Origin: Verrucomicrobiota bacterium
GTDB taxonomy: Bacteria; Verrucomicrobiota; Verrucomicrobiia; Limisphaerales; J093
Reading direction: 5' to 3'
NCBI GenBank assembly: GCA_027493615.1
Contig: JAOSKK010000009.1
Location: forward strand, 1 to 64,000
DNA: 64,000 nucleotides
Part shown: piece by piece, positions 24,724 to 35,491 of the stretch
Layout of the letters: each line of letters opens with the position of its first letter
How positions within the stretch are numbered: the stretch's first letter is position 1
Translations under genes and position numbers: made by a program
Notes under the pieces: model-generated
The model's database searches: none
What the model was told of the DNA's origin: nothing
Seen by the model: only the letters and a program-made list of their open reading frames with translations

Positions 24724-25080
24724 ATGTCAACCGCGGAACAAACAAGCGCGAGCCCGCCCGCGATCTGCGTCTTGATCCCGGTGCATAACCAGGGGGAGTA
24801 CCCGTTTCGTGCCTTGGCCAGTGCGGTGCGTGTTCGCCGACTGGCCCTGCTCGAGGTCGGCCTGTTCGATGAGCGGATGGATCACGAAGAAGATTGGGAC
24901 CTGTGGTTTCGTTTGCACCAACGCTACGGGTTGTCGGCGTTTGCGACGACGTCGGCACCGGTCTGCTACTACTGGATCCGCCACGCGGAGCGACGCCCGA
25001 AGCATCGTGAGGCCCAAGTGGATGGGCTGCCCGTTCGCGATTACTTCCGTCAGCGCTACGGCGCCACGCCGCGGGACTGA
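24724..25080 (+). pseudogene. Glycosyltransferase family 2 with internal deletion
   Basis: 118 residues. It starts like a GT2 enzyme (ICVLIPVHNQGEYPFRALAS), then jumps directly to a late segment (EVGLFDERMDHEEDWDLWFR) that in intact enzymes lies over 100 residues further on, and ends HREAQVDGLPVRDYF. The nucleotide-binding D-x-D and most of the fold are missing, so it should be inactive. A longer in-frame start at 24,679 overlaps the stop of the gene before. The deletion is in frame. Confidence 0.7.
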
Positions 25081-25095
25081 CCAGGAAACCGTTCG

Positions 25096-25551
25096 ATGTC
25101 CGAAGTCCTTGAGCGCCTGTACTCCCCCATGATTCGCGAACACGCGAATCAGCCGCGAAATCGTGGTCGGTTGCGAGATGCGAATCGACGCGCCTCCGCC
25201 CGAAACCCGCTCTGCGGCGACTGCGTCAGCGTGTACCTGCGAGTCGATGAAGGGGTCATTCAAGAAGCGGCGTTCGAATCCTTCGGCTGCGCCCTGTGCC
25301 GCGCTTCGGCATCGCTGTTGACCGAGGCCGTGAGGGGGTCCCACGTGGAACTGGTGGTGCGGTTGGCGGTCGCCGTCGAGCGAATGCTCACAGATCGAGA
25401 ATCCGGCGGGCAAGAGCTGCTCGGGGATGACCTAATAGGCCTGGCTTGCGTACGTGGGTTCCCCAGTCGGGTGAACTGCGTCCTGTTGCCTTGGTGGGCC
25501 GCCCTCGAGGCTCTTGGGCAACCGCAGGCTACGGGTCAGCCCGGTCGGTGA
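25096..25551 (+). CDS. sufU: SufU/IscU-like iron-sulphur scaffold protein
   Basis: 151 residues. Three cysteines in the expected places: ARNPLCGDCVSVYLR, SFGCALCRASASLLTE, and GFPSRVNCVLLPWWALEAL-like end (PSRVNCVLLPWW). These fit the SufU branch of IscU-type scaffolds that receive sulphur from SufS. Length matches SufU (about 145). No sufS, sufB or sufD is in the window; the gene stands at the edge of phage-derived DNA, so the rest of the cluster may have been separated by insertions. Start ATG chosen at 25,096, 15 bases after the preceding stop. Confidence 0.85.
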   Translation: MSEVLERLYSPMIREHANQPRNRGRLRDANRRASARNPLCGDCVSVYLRVDEGVIQEAAFESFGCALCRASASLLTEAVRGSHVELVVRLAVAVERMLTDRESGGQELLGDDLIGLACVRGFPSRVNCVLLPWWAALEALGQPQATGQPGR

Positions 25552-25659
25552 GTCATCGGTGTGGTGATCTCCCGAGGGAAACCTCCAGCATGCTGATGCA
25601 AAGCTGATACCACGGAACCGCTATCAGAAACTCGTGACCGGCCTGCCTAACCGCGCGAG

Positions 25660-27261
25660 TTGCCAAGCTTCAGCCTCTCCGTGTTCCTGGATCAGGTCAC
25701 CCGCCTGGACGGGCTGCTCAACGACTTCCTCGAGTACCTCGACGCCGCCCTGTACCACACGCCAGCCGGGAAGCTGAGCCTGCGACTGTTGCGTGACACC
25801 GTCACGCCGGTCGCCCTGAACCCCGGGAACCTGCTCGAACCGCCCGACCTGACGGCGCACGGGTGGACCGAGGTGCTCAACGAGGTGGTGGTCCGGTTCA
25901 AGAACCGAGACCGGAATTGGCAGACGGATGCGATGACCTGGCGCAACCCTGCCGCGTACGCCGTCACCGGTCGGCCGCTGACTCAGGCCATCGAGTGCGA
26001 TTGGATCACCGACCCGGCCGTGGCCTGGAAGGTCGCCATGGCCTACGGCAAAAGTCACAGCCTGCCCTGGCTGGAAGGCCGGCTACAGGCGCGGCGGTCG
26101 GTGGCGGCGGGGCTTCGGCCTGGGGATGTGGTCGCCCTGACGTATCCGACGGCCGGGATTGAGGACGTGCACTTGCGGGTCCTCGGCGTCGAGGTGCCCG
26201 GACCGGAATCGCCGGACGTGCTCTTGACCGTGCGGGAGGACTCCGCCCACCTGATGGTCAACGACTATCCGGTCCCGGCCGATTCGGCGCTCGAGCCGGT
26301 CATCTACACCCCACTGCCCTGCCACGATGTGCTCGTGTTCGAGCTGCCTCTAACCTGGACCGGCAAGACGGCCGCCAGGCTGCTCGTGCTGCCCGCCCGG
26401 GGCGAGACGCTCTCGAGTGCCTGGACCCTTTGGTGGGAGCGGTCCAGCAACAGCTTTTCGGCCGTGGGGGAAAGTGGCCTGTTCGGACGCCGGGGCGAGT
26501 TGAATGCCGGCTTGTCCTCGACGGGCCTGTTCTACCTCGAGGGGGGCCTCGACGTGACGTTCACCAGCCCGGACGATGACCTCGAGGACATGCCCTTTGA
26601 CGAGGGCGTCGGCGCCCGGCGGTTCCTGATCTTCCTCGGCGATGAAATCATGTTGGGCTGGTCCCCGACGTTGGTATCCGCCGGCCGCTACACCCTGAGC
26701 GTGGTCCGCGGTCAGTTCGGAACCGTGCGGCGGACCCACGCCGTCGGGGCGGAGTGCTGGTGCGTCCAGCTCGGGGATCAGCCCTTGTTCGAGTGGGACG
26801 CGCCCAAGTGGGCGCTGGCGGTAGGTTTGAAGGTCCAGCCCCGGATGCTCCACCTCGAGGTGAGCCTTGCGGACGTGGCGAAGATCACCCATCCCATCCT
26901 GCTGCGAGCCCTGCGGCCCCTGGGCCCGGCCAACCTGACGGCCAACGGAGATGGCGTGGCCCCGACCTACTCAACCGGCCAGGATGTGGTCCTGGACTGG
27001 GACCTGACCAGCGAGGGCCGGGATGAGGCGGAGCCGGAAGTGGACCTCGAATGCCACGCGGACCAGGCGGTTCTCGAGCTGTGGGCTGGCGGGGTGCTGA
27101 AGGGAACGCTCTACGTGAACCGGGTCGGTCCCTACACCCTGACCAACGCTGTCCTTGTCGCCGCGCTGGGCGCCGAGACCGACTTCACCGTCCGGGCCTA
27201 CCTTGCCCTGGGCGGGCACCGCAGCCTGGATTACGACTCGGTTGCCGCCTGGAAGATCTGA
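25660..27261 (+). CDS. Phage tail tip/baseplate protein, N-terminally truncated
   Basis: 533 residues with no good start: the frame opens at TTG and reads straight into domain sequence (FLDQVTRLDGLLNDFLEYLD). Stretches such as LSLRLLRDTVTPVALNPGNL, TEVLNEVVVRFKNRDRNWQT, AWKVAMAYGKSHSLPWLEGR and GLRPGDVVALTYPTAGIEDV follow the pattern of Phage-tail_3/gene-transfer-agent host-specificity proteins. These are normally the C-terminal part of proteins over 900 residues long, so the gene was probably cut at about 25,650. It is on the plus strand and not linked to either prophage's visible operon. Confidence 0.7.
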   Translation: MPSFSLSVFLDQVTRLDGLLNDFLEYLDAALYHTPAGKLSLRLLRDTVTPVALNPGNLLEPPDLTAHGWTEVLNEVVVRFKNRDRNWQTDAMTWRNPAAYAVTGRPLTQAIECDWITDPAVAWKVAMAYGKSHSLPWLEGRLQARRSVAAGLRPGDVVALTYPTAGIEDVHLRVLGVEVPGPESPDVLLTVREDSAHLMVNDYPVPADSALEPVIYTPLPCHDVLVFELPLTWTGKTAARLLVLPARGETLSSAWTLWWERSSNSFSAVGESGLFGRRGELNAGLSSTGLFYLEGGLDVTFTSPDDDLEDMPFDEGVGARRFLIFLGDEIMLGWSPTLVSAGRYTLSVVRGQFGTVRRTHAVGAECWCVQLGDQPLFEWDAPKWALAVGLKVQPRMLHLEVSLADVAKITHPILLRALRPLGPANLTANGDGVAPTYSTGQDVVLDWDLTSEGRDEAEPEVDLECHADQAVLELWAGGVLKGTLYVNRVGPYTLTNAVLVAALGAETDFTVRAYLALGGHRSLDYDSVAAWKI

Positions 27262-27301
27262 CCTCTGCCCCTTACCTCTTCGCCCTTAGCCCTTTGCCCC
27301 C

Positions 27302-27685
27302 ATGAGCACCATCGCACCGAGCCGACTCAATGACGTCAGCAACGCGGCCCTGTTCCGCGAGTTGACCGCCGACAACTTCACCATCCTGGCGGGCGAGGTT
27401 GCCAAGCGGGTGGCCACGTACCAGAACGGCAGTCCGACGACGATCATCGGCCCGCCGACCTCGGGCGCCCGCGTCCTGAACGAGTTTTGGCGGGACGCCC
27501 TGGGCGGGGAGTGGCGTTGCACCGGGGCGGGGACGCCTGGGACCTGGCTCCAGATCACGCCGGCGGCCGTGGCTGCGGACCCGGCATCGGGCACGATCCC
27601 AACGGGTTACCTCATCCTGAACGTCACCACCGGGCACATCAAGCTGCACGCCGGCGGCTACGTGTGGGAGGTGCCGGAGGTCTAG
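27302..27685 (+). CDS. Phage tail-associated hypothetical protein
   Basis: 127 residues. N-terminal helix (SRLNDVSNAALFRELTADNF), then beta-rich sequence with GEWRCTGAGTPGTWLQI and GYLILNVTTGHIKLHAGGY, like the carbohydrate-facing or head-fibre C-domains after tail tip genes. Its leader is pyrimidine-rich (CCCTTTGCCCCC before ATG) with no Shine-Dalgarno. A strong hairpin follows the stop, so this ends the tail operon. Function unknown. Confidence 0.6.
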   Translation: MSTIAPSRLNDVSNAALFRELTADNFTILAGEVAKRVATYQNGSPTTIIGPPTSGARVLNEFWRDALGGEWRCTGAGTPGTWLQITPAAVAADPASGTIPTGYLILNVTTGHIKLHAGGYVWEVPEV

Positions 27686-27710
27686 CCCGCATTTCTCACG
27701 GAAATGCGGG
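27686..27710 (+). terminator. Hairpin terminator after tail gene
   Basis: CCCGCATTTC and GAAATGCGGG pair perfectly over 10 bp around TCACG, immediately after the stop codon of the 127-residue gene. Short T-poor trail. Confidence 0.7.
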
Positions 27711-27789
27711 TTCCCTGAAGACCGCCCCGCAAATCCATCTCATCTGGAAGCCCCCCGGGACCGAGTCGTCAACAGGCTGCCGGTCTCCG

Positions 27790-27809
27790 CTAGCCCCAGT
27801 TTCCGACTT
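27790..27809 (+). repeat. IS1634-like left terminal inverted repeat
   Basis: CTAGCCCCAGTTTCCGACTT, exact complement of 29,745-29,764; one more matching base inside makes 21 bp. Confidence 0.93.
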
Positions 27810-27957
27810 ATGACGAGGGTTTTGTGGCAAGTGGTTGGAGGTAAGCAGGTTGCCGGTCGTGGCCACTATCCCCTAAAATCACTCACCCTTCGTGAAGCAA
27901 TTCTATGCGAAAACACTGAGTATTTCGTTGACACGTCCAGAGACTATGCCCTAAGTA

Positions 27958-29683
27958 TTGTCCGTGCAGCGGCTGGAAGCCAAGCGCGTCAACGGCCACA
28001 CCTACTACTACCTCTCCGACTGGGGCTGGCGGGAGGGCAAATGCCGTCGCCTCGCACAGCTCTACCTCGGCAAGCTCGAACAGTTCAGCTCCCGACTCAC
28101 CGGCGCTGGACCGGCGCCCGCCTACGCCGAGGTGTTTGAGTCCGGCCGCCCCTCGCGTTGTGGGGCGCGGTGCAGCGCGCCGAGTTGATTCCCTTGGCCA
28201 ACCAGCTATGCCCTAAGCGCCAGCAGGGACTGAGCCCGGGCACCTACCTGGCACTGGCCGCCGTCAACCGGGCCATGCAACCGGTCAGCAAACGCGGGTT
28301 CTGGGAGTGGATCTCGGGCACGGCGTTGGTGCGTGCGGTGGCGGAACTCTCTGCCGAGGCGTTGAGTAGCCAGCGCTTCTGGGATCACCTGGTCGGTTGG
28401 GAAACCGAGAAGATCCACGCCCTCTGGAAAGGACTCCTGGAACGCGCCGTCCAGCGCGAGGGGATCGACCTTTCTCGGCTCTGCTACGACGGCACCAATT
28501 TCTACACCTTCATCGACACGTTCAACGTGCAGAATCACCTGGCTCAGCGGGGCAAGAACAAGCAGGGCCGGGCCAACCTGCGGCAGGTCAGCTACGCCCT
28601 GGTGTGCGCCGCCCACGGACAGTGGCCGTTGTACTACGAGGTGTACGAGGGCCATCGCAATGACAGCCGGCAGTTTGGCGAGATGCTCGGACGCTTTGCC
28701 ACCTTCTATGCGGGGGTGGCTCCGGCCGAGCGCCGCGGCCGCAAACCACCCTGGTGTTTGACAAGGGGAACAACTCGGCCGCGAACTTCGCGCTGATCGA
28801 CACGCTGGGCTTGGACTATGTGGGGGCGGTGAAACTGGGGGAGGTGGCCGAGTGGGCGGCGGTGTCCAATACGGGAGACTCCCGGTGGGAAGCCTGCGCC
28901 GGGTTGGAAGGGACCAAGGCCTTCCGCGTGGAGGCCGAGGTGTACGGCCGCCCACGCACTCTGGTGGTGAGTTGGCATCAAGGACTCTTCGAGGCGCAGT
29001 GGGCCACGGTGCAGAGCGAACTGGCGCGGGCGTTGCGCAAGCTGGCCGAGTTGCAGCAGAGCCTGCAACGGCGTCAGCACGGGGAGGTCAAAGGCGGCAA
29101 GACCCCGACGGTGGAGTCAGTGCACAAACAGTGCCGGGAGATCTTGCACCGGGAGCATTTGCATCAGGTCGTGGCGATCGAAATCCACCCGCACGACGCG
29201 GGCGTGCCGGTGTTGGACTACCGGGTTCAACCGGAGGCGTTGGAGCGCCTGCGCGATACGGTGCTGGGCAAGAACGTGCTGGTGACCAGCCACGGGAGCT
29301 GGAGCAACGCGCAGGTCATCGAGGCCTACCGCAGCCAGTTTTTGATCGAGGAGATCTTCCAACAGATGAAGGACCGCGACTTGGGCTGTTGGTGGCCGAT
29401 GTTCCACTGGACCGACCGGATGATCCAAGTGCACGGGTTGTACTGCACGATCGCCTTGCTGCTCCGGGCGATGGTGAGCCGGCAGGTGCGGGAAGCGGGC
29501 GTGGAACTGCCGCTCCCGCGCCTGTGGGCGGAGGTGGAGCAAGTCCGGGAGGTTGTCAACGTCTACCCGGGGCGCGGCGGGCGGCAGGCCCCGGTGCGGC
29601 AGACGGTTGGCAACAAGTTGACCGCGTTGCAGGAACGCTTGGTGGAAGCCTTGGGGCTTCGCGGCGAGAAGCGGCCCGTTTAG
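27958..29683 (+). CDS. IS1634-family DDE transposase (frameshifted)
   Basis: About 575 residues in three frames, broken near 28,148 (a C run one base short) and 28,747 (an A run one base short). N-terminus RLEAKRVNGHTYYYLSDWGW; middle LCYDGTNFYTFIDTF with the first Asp, VYEGHRNDSRQFGEM, LVFDKGNNSAANFALIDTL with the second Asp, and EAYRSQFLIEEIFQQMKDRD with the catalytic Glu (Y-(2)-R-(3)-E-type signature of IS4-group enzymes). C-terminus ends GLRGEKRPV. Length and element size fit IS1634. Confidence 0.88.
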
Positions 29684-29744
29684 GGGATAGCGACCGCTTC
29701 CACAAGCTGCTTATCCGCAGCCACCTGCGAGGCACCCTTGAACT

Positions 29745-29764
29745 AAGTCGGAAACTGGGGCTAG
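29745..29764 (-). repeat. IS1634-like right terminal inverted repeat
   Basis: AAGTCGGAAACTGGGGCTAG on the plus strand; perfect complement of the left end. Confidence 0.93.
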
Positions 29765-30073
29765 GGCCGCAACGCTCAACGGGAGTCCGATAGAACGCGG
29801 CGGACTTGCCATATCCGGGATTCTCCGTGAGCAATCCCGGTTAACAACTTGGAAAGACGACAGGCAGCGGCTGCTGGTATAGCGTGAAGGTCTGCGAAGC
29901 GGCATGCGGTCCCCTGCTGCGGCAGGGCCGGTTGGGAATCCAGTGCGTTGGTCTAATGGAAGGCATGCAGGACACTGGAACCATGCTGGCATCCGCACTC
30001 TGCACTTGCATTTCAGGGGGTGCTATTCTGCACCGTCAGCAACAATCACATTGTGGACCAACAAGGAGGTCGG
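29765..30073. other. Intergenic stretch, probable promoter region
   Basis: No gene seen. Ends in an AAGGAGGT ribosome-binding site at 30,062-30,069, before the secreted protein start. Lower GC than the surroundings. Confidence 0.4.
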
Positions 30074-33000
30074 ATGAACGTCCCGAATTCACCCCGGAGG
30101 ACCGGGAAACCGCTTCTTGCTTCAATCCTCATCATCGGGTTGGCGTCGGCGCCGAGTGCCGTGCGCGGCGCGGATTACTGGCTGGCACCGCCTGGGACGC
30201 CGGCCAACGGGAGCACCCGGACCCAGAACTCATGGAACCAGCCCCTGCCGTGGACGACCAGCGACGTGCAGATCATCATCCGGGACAACCCCAAGGTGCC
30301 CTCTGACACGAACGTGGTGATCCACCTGCGCACCAGCGGTTTCACCAACGTCTATTCCATTGGTCAACTCACGCTGCTGGCCTCCCCCAACAACGCCAGC
30401 CGCAGTTTGACGATCCAGGCGGCGGATGCGGACATGCGGCCGATTCTGCGCTACCAGGCGCCCACCAACGGCACCGGTCTGTTTTGGGGGCCAGGCTGGG
30501 AATCCACGATGCTCAATCTCACCGAGACGCTGGGCCGGTTTGAGGCTCGCAACCTGGTGCTGGACGCCAACTGGCCGGCGTGGGCCACCAACCGGACCTG
30601 CGCCAGCGTGGCCTACACCGGGGGTTCAAGATCGGCGCCTTGAAGGTGGTGGCCAACAGCGGAACCCTCTCCAATGTTCACGTGCGCAATTTCGGGGCCA
30701 ACGGTATCGCGCCCTTGGCGCGCTACTTCGCCGTCCAAGTCGAGTGTTTCCCGCTCAGCGTGTACGTGCCATCTTTCAACTATGGCCCAAATGCCCAGCC
30801 CGTGTGGTTCATCGAGGATTGCGAGGTGAGCGACTTTCATTCCATCCGCGGCGGCTATTGCTCTGCTGTCATGGTGACCACAAAGACGAACTTCCTCGCG
30901 GGGGTGTACTTCACCAACCGAGTTGCTGTAGTCCGCCGCTGCCAGGTACGGGGGCATTGGCAACGGGATCGCCTTTGCCACGGCGAACTCGGCGGGCATC
31001 AGCTTTCACGACAACGTGGTGGTGGGCGCCGCGCTGGGCATGAACACCGACACCGCCACCGCCCCGACGCCTGTGCGGAACATTGACCTCACGAACAATG
31101 TCTTTCTGGATGTGAACCTGATGGCGAACGTGGGCATGTCCGGGCGGGGGGCGGACGGTTCCGGCAACTACCTCTTCACCAACATCACGGTGTCGGCGAA
31201 CACCACCCGATTGCGCTCGGTCCCGTGGCGGCAGGAGTACGGCAGCTACGAATGGCGGGCCACGGCGGTGGGCACCTACACGAACTGGTTGCCGGTGAGC
31301 GATCCCTCGCTGCCCGTGGGCCGGCTGATTCCCGGCTACGCCTCCGGCCTGCTGATTGGCGGGGCCGACCGCATCTGGTTTGAGAACAACCGGTTCACGA
31401 CCTGGCCCCGGAGCCAGTTCTACGAGCCGGATCCCACGAACACGGCGCTGGCCATCTGGCGGCCCTTGCACAAACCGGACTACCATCCGGTGATCGGGCA
31501 AGCCTGCTTTCACGGGCCACACCTGTATGCCGCAACCAACTGGCTCTCCTCGTGGAGCATGAACTTCAACACCGATACTTCACTACCGTCTCCGCCCACC
31601 GGGACCATCAGCGCGTTGGCGACGCAGCCAGGGGATTTCGTACCTCATGGGCGGACCATGCGTGTTAAACTCCTACCCAACTTGGAAGATCGGTTAGCCT
31701 GGGTTGAAGAGGTTCAAATGGGGCAGCCGGAAGTCCTGACCGATGGCAGGATTCGAGTCCTCGGGCGCATGCTGTTTCATCCGAGCTGGACATATGCGGA
31801 TGGTAGTGGCCTGTCCTTCGTTCCAGACAGTTTGCGGCTCCGGATCCGTTCGGCGACCGGCAGCGAAGCCACTCTCACGCCTGTTTCTTACTCGACACCT
31901 AACTGCGTCTTCGAGTACCAGCCCGATCCAGGGCATGGCCGGGATGAACTAACGCTCTTTGACGCGCTGGTTGAACCGGATGATCCATTGCCACCTGGCT
32001 GGAATGTGGAAACGGCGGACACGGCGTGGACGGTGGGGGGAGGTATTGCGCGGCGCCACTGTGCGTTTCGAGCGGACGGCGGACGTGGCCGACGACCGGC
32101 GGCTCTATCCCGGTCTGCTGCGGATCCGCCGCAGCACGGCGACAGGCCTGCTGAGCCTGACGCTGGCGTCCGTGACCAACGGCGTGACGCGGCCGGCGTT
32201 GCCCGAAGCCTACCCGAACTACGATTACGACCTGCACACCAACGCCTGGAGCAGCACCAACGCCTGGGGCAAGGTGCTGCCTGCCGCCAATGGGCAATGG
32301 ACGATCGGCATTCCGGACGGCGCGCGCGAGGTGACCGTGCGCGTCAAGCCGGTTTCGGGCAGCACCAACCAGGACTGGATCGAGCAAGAAGCTGCGTACT
32401 TCCGGCTGGTCCCGGACGCCAACTACACGGTCGCACCCCCGGCGCCCTGGGCGACGCGCGGACCGGGCGGCGAGGGGGTGGTCGCCCTCTGGGACGGCCC
32501 CCAATACAAGCTTCACGAACTGGCCGACTCCTGGCCAGGGGGCGGAGGCATGGCCGCTGGGGCGACGGATCCCAGCGAGGCGGACGTGGAGGAAGCCGAC
32601 ACCGAGGTGTCCCCGGAAGGCGTTGAGGTGGCCGATGAGCCAGTGGAGGAACCGCCACCGGAATCGGTTGACTGGCCGGTGGCCCGGTTCAGCCGGGTCC
32701 AGTTCGACGACGAATGGTTTGGCGATCCGGAAGCGCTGAGCGAGTTTGCTGCGCCGGCTGCTGTCGGGGACAGCGCGAGTCCGGAGCAGAATGTCGCGGC
32801 CAGCTCGCCCTACGACACGGTCTTTCTCTACAGCTACGGCTACGCGGTGAACACCAACACCCTGCCTTCCATCGCCGGGTACGTCACGTACTGGCAATCC
32901 TATCTTTCCACCTACTACAATCCGGGTGGTCGTTGGATTCCGCCCAATTACGCGGACCTCTTGCACGTGGGCAGCGCGACGAATTCATTCCGCTGTTATG

Positions 33001-33902
33001 GCGTCAGCACGGCCAACGATCTCGCGGGGGTTTGGGGCACGCAGGCCTGTGTGGCCCTCAACGGAGCGAGCCCTGTGTGGCTGCTGCCCACGCTGTCAAC
33101 CAACCTGTCCAGCGAGGCGCTGGCCATTGCGCGCAATGGCGGCAAGATTGTCGGGTGGTCGAAGAACGCCGCCTCCGTGACCCGTCCCACATTGTGGACG
33201 GGCTCGGGCGCAAACTGGACCCCCAACGATTTGGGCGATCTTGAGACGGGCAAGGCGGGCTACGCGTATTCCGTGAACAACAACGGCGTGGCCGTTGGGA
33301 AGGGGCAAGTGGGCGTGAACTGGCGGGCCTTTCGCAAGGACGGCGGCCTGATGACCGCGCTGGCCCTACCTCCGTCCCAGGACACGTTCATTCCCGCCAA
33401 GAGCACGGCCAACGGGATGGACGAGGCGGGGAACGCGGTCGGCGCGACCGATGCCGTGATCATTCGTAAGGTCGGTACCAACATCCAGACGCGCGCCGCG
33501 ATCTGGTGGATCGGGACGAATGAACCAACTGTGCTGGGCACGATCTTCCCGGAGGGCGCCGACGCCTATACCAACCCGCCCGGCCGCAGCGAGGCGCTGG
33601 CGGTTTCCACCGTCGGGACTGAAAGCACGGTGGTGGGAACCGGTTGGACCACTCCAACGGGCTACCCCAGGGCGTGGCTGCTGACTTCCAGAAACGACAA
33701 CGGCAACAGATTCTATTCAAACATGATCAACCTTGGTGACCCTCACCTGACCTACATTGAAGAATGTTCCCCTTTGGGCAGTTGCTGGGTCTTGAGCACG
33801 GCGGAGGATGTGAATGACCAAGGGTGGATCGTGGGCAACGGGACGCGCAACGGCAGCACGCGGGGCTATGTGCTGGTACCCCAGGCCGCCGTGGGACAGT
33901 GA
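30074..33902 (+). CDS. Large secreted beta-helix protein with repeat C-domain (frameshifted)
   Basis: About 1,275 residues, preceded by AAGGAGGT. Signal peptide LLASILIIGLASAPSAVRGA. Breaks at about 30,620 (five G), 30,950 (five G) and 32,037 (six G) split it into four frames that join smoothly. Residues 60-400 look like a right-handed parallel beta helix (NVVIHLRTSGFTNVYSIGQL, LSNVHVRNFGANGIAPLA, ISFHDNVVVGAALGMNTD, IDLTNNVFLDVNLMANVG). An acidic linker (EADVEEADTEVSPEGVEVAD) precedes a C-terminal part with repeated units such as SVNNNGVAVGKG, ANGMDEAGNAVGAT and VNDQGWIVGNGT, the HAF-type beta-propeller repeat. Likely a host surface or extracellular protein. Confidence 0.7.
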
Positions 33903-33920
33903 ACAGGAAAGGAGACGACC

Positions 33921-34844
33921 ATGAACAAGCAATTATCCATCGCGGCGGGGCTGATGCTGGCTTTGGTTTCGGTTGCGGCGGAGCGGCCCTGTGCGCCGCT
34001 GCCTTCGTACATCTTGGTATCTTGGTTGGTGGACCCTGCCACGACGTGCGTGGCCGCCAACTACTGGGTGCAACCGGTGGACCTGGACGGGGACGGCGTG
34101 GCGGAGTTCAGCCACGAGCGGAACCGGGCTGAGCATCACGCGATCTCCCTGCAAGGCCAGGGCCGTGCATATTACTACCAGGATGACGAGATTGAGGCGT
34201 ACTACCCGGAGGCGCATGTGCAGATGTACGTGCGGACTTGGGGGCCGGGCAACATCTCCATGCTCGACCCGAAGCTGGCGGTCGGGCAGATCATCGAGCC
34301 GGACCCGCCGGCTCTCGCCAAGCCCTACTGGTGCTGGGGCGGCGCCTGTTCCACGTTTGCCTTGGAAGCCTTGGGCGTGGGGATCGTGATGCGCACCACG
34401 GACAAGTCGCCTTGTGGCTGGCCCAACTTCGACTGCGGCGGAACGGGCCTGGCAGGGTTTCTGTACCCCGACGATCTTGTGTTGCTTCGCCAGCAAGGGG
34501 TCTTTGGTTTCCGGCTGCAGGGTGCGGACGGATGGCATCTGGGTTGGTTGAAGTTGAGTTGGCAGTACGAGCCGCCTTTGGGTCCAGTGGTTTTGCTCGC
34601 GTCGGCTGTTCATCCGGAGCCGGACAAACCCATCACGGCGGGGGAGCCGGCACGGCCGGAACTGGCGGTGTGGCGCGAGGGTGAGGAAATCATCCTGGGC
34701 TGGGCCACGGTCTGGACCGGCTACAGGCTGGAGCGCAGTCCGGCCTTGCGTCCACCGGCGTGGGAAGCGGTGCCGGGGGTGAGCTCCAATGCCATCCGCC
34801 TCCCCAGCAATGAGGCTCCAGCCTTCTTCCGGCTGCGGCGCTAG
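33921..34844 (+). CDS. Secreted protein with Verrucomicrobiota-type C-terminus
   Basis: 307 residues, AAAGGAG ribosome site, signal peptide (KQLSIAAGLMLALVSVAAE). The body is beta-rich with paired cysteines (YWCWGGACSTF, PCGWPNFDCGG) and a short Asp-rich loop (PVDLDGDGVAEF). The end (GYRLERSPALRPPAW, then EAPAFFRLRR) is the kind of C-terminal domain repeated across Verrucomicrobiota secretomes. It starts 18 bases after the large secreted protein and is probably in its operon. Function unknown. Confidence 0.7.
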   Translation: MNKQLSIAAGLMLALVSVAAERPCAPLPSYILVSWLVDPATTCVAANYWVQPVDLDGDGVAEFSHERNRAEHHAISLQGQGRAYYYQDDEIEAYYPEAHVQMYVRTWGPGNISMLDPKLAVGQIIEPDPPALAKPYWCWGGACSTFALEALGVGIVMRTTDKSPCGWPNFDCGGTGLAGFLYPDDLVLLRQQGVFGFRLQGADGWHLGWLKLSWQYEPPLGPVVLLASAVHPEPDKPITAGEPARPELAVWREGEEIILGWATVWTGYRLERSPALRPPAWEAVPGVSSNAIRLPSNEAPAFFRLRR

Positions 34845-35314
34845 ACCGGTAGAAGCACAAATCCGTGGCGAGCCGGATGCGGGTCCCTCCACAACGGCAG
34901 GCCCGCCACCCTGTTCAACAGTCCGGGGCGCGCGGTCGAGTTCCATAGGGAAGAATGAGATCGAACTCTTCTGGGCTTCGTTGCCGGACGGGGGCTGTGA
35001 AGACTCCCGGGAGGGAAGGCAACCCTGGAAACCTGCTCCTCGCGCCGAGCCCCCTGCGAGGCGGCGCCGGAACCCCCGCTGGCGGCGTTCTATCCTTCCC
35101 GACGGGCCACCGGCCTCTCAGCCCGTTTTCGCCGCCGCCCTGAACCCGCCTTCGTCCGGCGGTCTCCGGGCGCCAAGATGTTTGGCATTTGTTTGGCAAT
35201 GCACCAGAGATGGTCAGAGATCGTCAGGGTGCGTCACAACGAGCAAGCGGGATGCCAACTTCCGGGCAAGGTCCTGAAGGCCAGCGGGATAAGTCCTTGA
35301 TGATCAACGGCGGT
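34845..35314. other. Intergenic region beside the attachment site
   Basis: No convincing gene. Includes TTTGGCATTTGTTTGGCAAT at 35,181-35,200, which resembles GTTTGGCAAATGTTTGGAAG at 35,411-35,430 on the other side of the tRNA fragment; these may be integrase binding sites. Confidence 0.4.
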
Positions 35315-35360
35315 TGGTTGCGGGGGTGGATTTGAACCACCGACCTTCAGGTTATGAGTC
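35315..35360 (-). other. 3' half of a tRNA-Met-like gene (attachment site)
   Basis: Minus strand runs from GACTCATAACC (anticodon CAT in loop CTCATAA) through a perfect T-arm GGTGG-TTCAAAT-CCACC to CCCGCAACCA. No matching 5' acceptor or D-arm is present upstream; the DNA there leads into the integrase gene. This is how the distal junction of a prophage integrated in a tRNA 3' end looks. Confidence 0.75.
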
Positions 35361-35491
35361 TAAAGCTGCACAACTGATAGTCAGCTACTTACGAAGCGTT
35401 TTTCGGTTTTGTTTGGCAAATGTTTGGAAGTCTTGCCAGAGCCGCTGTAGAGTAATGCCGACGGTTGCAAGCGATTGAACAGCATTACTTT

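Larger units (their letters stand above)
27790..29764 (+). mobile_element. IS1634-like insertion sequence
   Basis: 1,975 bp bounded by perfect inverted repeats CTAGCCCCAGTTTCCGACTT (27,790-27,809) and its complement (29,745-29,764). One transposase gene inside. No clear target duplication in the flanks. Confidence 0.9.

Noticed and set aside
31899..32966. 355-residue minus-strand ORF
   Set aside because: Shadow of the secreted beta-helix protein; the sense frame continues the same protein on both sides.
35315..35420. Complete tRNA-Met gene
   Set aside because: The 3' half is clear, but no acceptor 5' strand pairs with CCCGCAA and the would-be D-loop is too long and lacks GG.
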